Positions 60,572 through 64,000 of a stretch of 64,000 bases of DNA are shown here, piece by piece. Made by a program: the position numbers and the translations under genes. A model generated the notes under the pieces. The model saw only the letters and a list, made by a program, of their open reading frames with translations, made no database searches and had not been told where the DNA came from. Positions within the stretch are counted from its first letter, which is position 1. Each line of letters begins with the position of its first letter. Source of the DNA: Deferrisoma camini S3R1 (GTDB lineage: Bacteria; Desulfobacterota; Deferrisomatia; Deferrisomatales; Deferrisomataceae); contig NZ_JAFN01000001.1 of the NCBI RefSeq assembly GCF_000526155.1, positions 2,071,014 through 2,135,013 on the forward strand, read 5' to 3'.

Positions 60572-61410
60572 AGCTCCACCTCCTTGTGCCGGGCCGAGTG
60601 GCACTGGATGTTCACGGCCACCGGCAGGCTCGCGATGTGGCACGGGTGGACCTCGATGTGCACGTCCAGGCTGGTGGTGGTTCCGCCCAGCCCGGCCGGA
60701 CCGATGCCCAGGCGGTTGACCTCGGCCAGGAGCTCCTCCTCCAGGTCGCCGTAGAACGGGTCGGGGTTCCGATCGCCCACCGGCCGCAGCAGGGCCCGCT
60801 TGGCCAGGAGGGCTGCGATCTCGAAGGTGCCCCCGATCCCCACCCCCACGATGGTGGGCGGGCAGGGGTTGGGGCCGGCCTGGCGCACCCGGTCGATCAC
60901 GAACCGCTTCACCCCCTCGACCCCGTCGGCGGGTTTGAGCATGGCGATGCCGCTCATGTTCTCGCTGCCCCCGCCCTTGGGCGCGAACGTGATCCGGACC
61001 CGGTCGCCGGGCACCAGCCGCACGTGGACCACGGCCGGGGTGTTGTCGCCGGTGTTCTTTCGCCGCAGGGGGTCGGCCACGATGGACTTGCGCAGGTACC
61101 CCTCCCGGTAGCCCTGCCGCACCCCCTCGTTCACGGCCTCGTACAGGTCGCCGCCCACCAGATGCACGTCCTGGCCCAGGTCCACGAACACCACGGCGAA
61201 CCCGGTGTCCTGGCACAGGGGCAGGCCCTCGTCCCGGGCGATCCGGGCGTTCTCCAGCAGCTGGGCCAGCACGTCGCGGCCGGTGGGGCTCTGCTCCCCC
61301 TCCCGGAACCGCTCGAACGCGGCCACCACGTCGTCGCCCAGCCGGGTGTTGGCCTCGACCGACAGCCGGCGCACGGCCTCGGTGATCCGCTCGACGGAAA
61401 CCTCTCGCAT
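60568..61410 (-). CDS. fumA: Class I fumarate hydratase, N-terminal (alpha) subunit
   Basis: This 280-residue subunit binds the 4Fe-4S cluster. Cysteines lie in LPLCQDTGFAVVF, in GPNPCPPTIVGVGIGG and in VNIQCHSARHKE. Family motifs RKNTGDNTPAVVH and KGGGSENMS are present. It forms the heterodimeric fumarase with the beta subunit. GGAGAGG precedes the ATG. A LysR regulator lies immediately upstream on the same strand. Confidence 0.94.
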   Translation of the reverse strand: MREVSVERITEAVRRLSVEANTRLGDDVVAAFERFREGEQSPTGRDVLAQLLENARIARDEGLPLCQDTGFAVVFVDLGQDVHLVGGDLYEAVNEGVRQGYREGYLRKSIVADPLRRKNTGDNTPAVVHVRLVPGDRVRITFAPKGGGSENMSGIAMLKPADGVEGVKRFVIDRVRQAGPNPCPPTIVGVGIGGTFEIAALLAKRALLRPVGDRNPDPFYGDLEEELLAEVNRLGIGPAGLGGTTTSLDVHIEVHPCHIASLPVAVNIQCHSARHKEVEL

Positions 61411-61518
61411 GGACGCCTCTCCGTTACGGGTGGATGGGCCCGACGGCCTCCAACCCCTGTGAACGTGTGGGATCCTAACAGCGGTTTTGCTTAAATGAAA
61501 GTTGGAAGTTTTTAACGG

Positions 61519-61530
61519 ATACTGAAGTAT
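61519..61530. promoter_or_regulatory. Candidate LysR operator upstream of fumAB
   Basis: ATACT-GA-AGTAT is a short perfect dyad in the 123-base AT-rich gap between lysR and fumA, of the size and position expected for a LysR-type site. No other control element was recognised there. Confidence 0.35.
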
Positions 61531-61533
61531 TGC

Positions 61534-62412
61534 TTATGGTGAACAGATCTCGCGGAGGGTGTCGTAGAGAAAGTCGGTGATCGCCCGGCCGGGGTGGCGC
61601 CTCTTCTCGTAGATGCCCACCCGTCGCCTCAGCTGGGGGTCGCCGAAGGGAAGGAGGGAGAACCGGCGGGAGGCCTCGTGGAGGCGGGCCCGGTTCAGCG
61701 GCACCACGGCCACGCCGAGGCCCTGCTCCACCAGGCTCAGCACGGCCTCCATGGAGTCCAGCTCTATCACGTCCCGGGGCCGGATGCCCCGGGCCATGAG
61801 CTGGCCCTCCACCATGGCCCCGGTCCAGGCGGTCTTGTCAAACCGAACGAACGGCAGGTCCCGGAACCATTCCACATCGTCCCGCGCCGTCATGCCGGGG
61901 GGGCCCACCACGTAAAAAGGCTCCTCGTCGTAGGCCCGCCACTCGCAGTGGGCCGGCAGGGCGTAGGGAGGCTCGCTGATCAGGGCCACGTCCAGGTCGG
62001 CCTCCTCCACCCGCGGGGCCAGGGCGTCGGAGATGCCCGACCGGATCCGGACCTGGAGCTGGGGGTAGGTTCGCTTCAGGGCGGCCAGGGCCTCGGGCAC
62101 CGGCCCGGTCAGGGCCGACGGGATCACCCCGAGCACGATCGCCCCGGGCAGGCTGCCCTCGGGGTTGAGCTGGGCCCGGAGCTCGTCGTACAGGGCCAGG
62201 ATCTCCTCGGCCCGCTCCAAGGCAAGGCGGCCGGCCGCGTTGAACCGCGGCCGGCCGCCGGAGCGATCGAACAGCTCGACCCCGAACTCCTCCTCCAGGG
62301 CCTTCATCTGCAGGCTCACCGCGGCCTGGGTGAGCCCCACCTGGGCCGCTGCCGCGGCAAAGCTTCCTTTCCGGCCGATGGCCACCAGGGTGCGAAGGGC
62401 CCTCAACGACAT
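61534..62412 (-). CDS. LysR-family transcriptional regulator
   Basis: The 292-residue protein has the LysR N-terminal HTH (GSFAAAAAQVGLTQAAVSLQMKALE) and a periplasmic-binding-like effector domain from about residue 90. It lies between mdh and fumAB on the same strand and probably regulates this C4-dicarboxylate gene train. The ribosome site before ATG 62412 is weak. The effector is unknown. Confidence 0.9.
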   Translation of the reverse strand: MSLRALRTLVAIGRKGSFAAAAAQVGLTQAAVSLQMKALEEEFGVELFDRSGGRPRFNAAGRLALERAEEILALYDELRAQLNPEGSLPGAIVLGVIPSALTGPVPEALAALKRTYPQLQVRIRSGISDALAPRVEEADLDVALISEPPYALPAHCEWRAYDEEPFYVVGPPGMTARDDVEWFRDLPFVRFDKTAWTGAMVEGQLMARGIRPRDVIELDSMEAVLSLVEQGLGVAVVPLNRARLHEASRRFSLLPFGDPQLRRRVGIYEKRRHPGRAITDFLYDTLREICSP

Positions 62413-62427
62413 GGGGTGTCGGCTCCG

Positions 62428-62462
62428 CTAGAGGCTAGAAACTAGAGACTAGAAACTAGAAA
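62428..62462. repeat. 7-mer tandem repeat array, CTAGARA type
   Basis: Five perfect-register units (CTAGAGG, CTAGAAA, CTAGAGA, CTAGAAA, CTAGAAA) upstream of lysR: the cleanest array of this type in the window. Confidence 0.85.
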
Positions 62463-62612
62463 TCTCGGGGAGCTCGGCCCATCAGCAGGGCGGACGCTCC
62501 ACCAGACCCCATGCCCCCGGGCAAATGACTGTCGCCAACCCGCGGGCAGGGGTTCTGCGGCTCAGGGGCTTCCCAGCTCTTACGCCGCCCAGCGGGCCGA
62601 AGGCCCAAAGCC

Positions 62613-63545
<933 letters not shown>

Positions 63546-63646
63546 TCATCCTCCCGTTTCCCGTTCGTGCACAAGTTGCTCCCGGACCGGCGGAGAACGC
63601 CGGTCCACCAAGGGCCGGCATCCTAGCACCCGCCCCGTTTTTCAGC

Positions 63647-63661
63647 AACGCTAAAAGCGTT
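63647..63661. repeat. Short dyad upstream of mdh
   Basis: AACGC-TAAAA-GCGTT is a perfect 5-bp inverted repeat about 105 bp before the mdh start, in the 284-base divergent gap 63543-63826. It is a possible operator. No gene lies in the gap. Confidence 0.3.
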
Positions 63662-63826
63662 GGAGTATGGCTAAAGAGGGCGGCGGTTGGCCGCTGACCG
63701 TGGGTCGTCGGTTTGGGGTCCCGCTCCGGCGGGCGGCCCCGGCCGTGCAGCCTTCTTGACGCGGCCCGCCCAGGGCCGCATTGTTTGGGCGCACCACAGG
63801 ACCGATCCGCGCGCGGAGGGGAGGTC

Positions 63827-64000
63827 ATGAGACGAATCGTGGTCGGAATCACCGGTGCAAGCGGGGTGGTGTACGGGGTGCGCCTCCTCCAGGTGCTGCG
63901 GCAGATGCCGGCCGTGGAGACCCACCTGATCCTGTCGGCCGCGGCCCGCCAGACCCTGGTGCTGGAGACCGAGTGGGCCCCCGAAACGGTGGAAGCCTTG
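63827..64000 (+). CDS. ubiX: Flavin prenyltransferase UbiX (partial, runs off the window)
   Basis: The first 58 residues are visible: RRIVVGITGASGVVYGVRLL with the FMN-binding GASG, then a strand ending in HLILSAAARQTL. UbiX/Pad1 makes prenylated FMN for UbiD-type decarboxylases. GGAGGGGAGG precedes the ATG. It is divergent from mdh. Confidence 0.93.
   Translation, partial: MRRIVVGITGASGVVYGVRLLQVLRQMPAVETHLILSAAARQTLVLETEWAPETVEAL

Overview
This is a very GC-rich bacterial window. The gene content suggests an anaerobic or facultative member of the deltaproteobacterial lineage (Desulfobacterota/Desulfuromonadota): heterodisulfide-reductase (Hdr) modules with FlpD, a pentaheme NrfA nitrite reductase, an ATP-driven acyl-CoA dehydratase activase and a selenocysteine peptide. 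The species is not identifiable from the sequence; a Deferrisoma-like organism is only a guess.

Layout. 0-5 kb: an AMP-forming acyl-CoA ligase with its MerR regulator and a clear palindromic operator, two tandem mini-lipoproteins, and a radical-SAM/SPASM maturase whose 77-residue precursor peptide is visible only if three in-frame UGA codons are read as selenocysteine. 5-12.2 kb: a proton-type P-type ATPase, a large lipoprotein with a DUF6345-like, caspase-like C-terminus, and convergent to it a secreted serpin. 12.5-23.8 kb: a plus-strand acyl-CoA degradation cluster (two acyl-CoA ligases, an HMG-CoA-synthase-like/DUF35 fusion, thiolase, SDR, MaoC hydratase, acyl-CoA dehydrogenase, TetR, enoyl-CoA hydratase). 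24-33.5 kb: Ldh2-type dehydrogenase, NrfA, a two-gene BcrAD/BadFG activase, two hypothetical genes and a universal stress protein. 33.7-36.8 kb: DUF4143 ATPase, two transposase remnants and a Phd/VapC-type toxin-antitoxin pair.

37.3-41.8 kb is a chromosomal integron. A 480-residue IntI with its diagnostic extra domain faces away from an AT-rich minus-strand array of three cassettes. The array has two nearly identical 73-bp attC sites, one of which has an IS630 element inserted exactly in its core site. A 268-bp MITE with the same ends as that IS lies just beyond intI.

43.2-63.5 kb is a minus-strand gene train: mdh, lysR, fumAB, hdrCBA, a second hdrA, hdrC, hdrB, a double-headed hdrA, flpD, an FdhB/FrhB-like iron-sulfur protein, tfrB, tfrA, sucC and sucD, closed by a strong terminator. 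It encodes malate to fumarate to succinate to succinyl-CoA interconversion. A soluble fumarate reductase sits beside two Hdr modules, which suggests flavin-based electron bifurcation or confurcation coupled to fumarate/succinate. The window ends inside ubiX.

A striking background feature is a family of degenerate 7-mer and 8-mer tandem repeats (types CTAGARA, GTGACGG, CTGGGCGG, AATCGTG, ACGACSA) that fills most intergenic gaps. In six genes these arrays supply the stop codon. Several palindromic non-autonomous elements (187 bp in two copies, 184 bp with 20-bp perfect ends) are also present.
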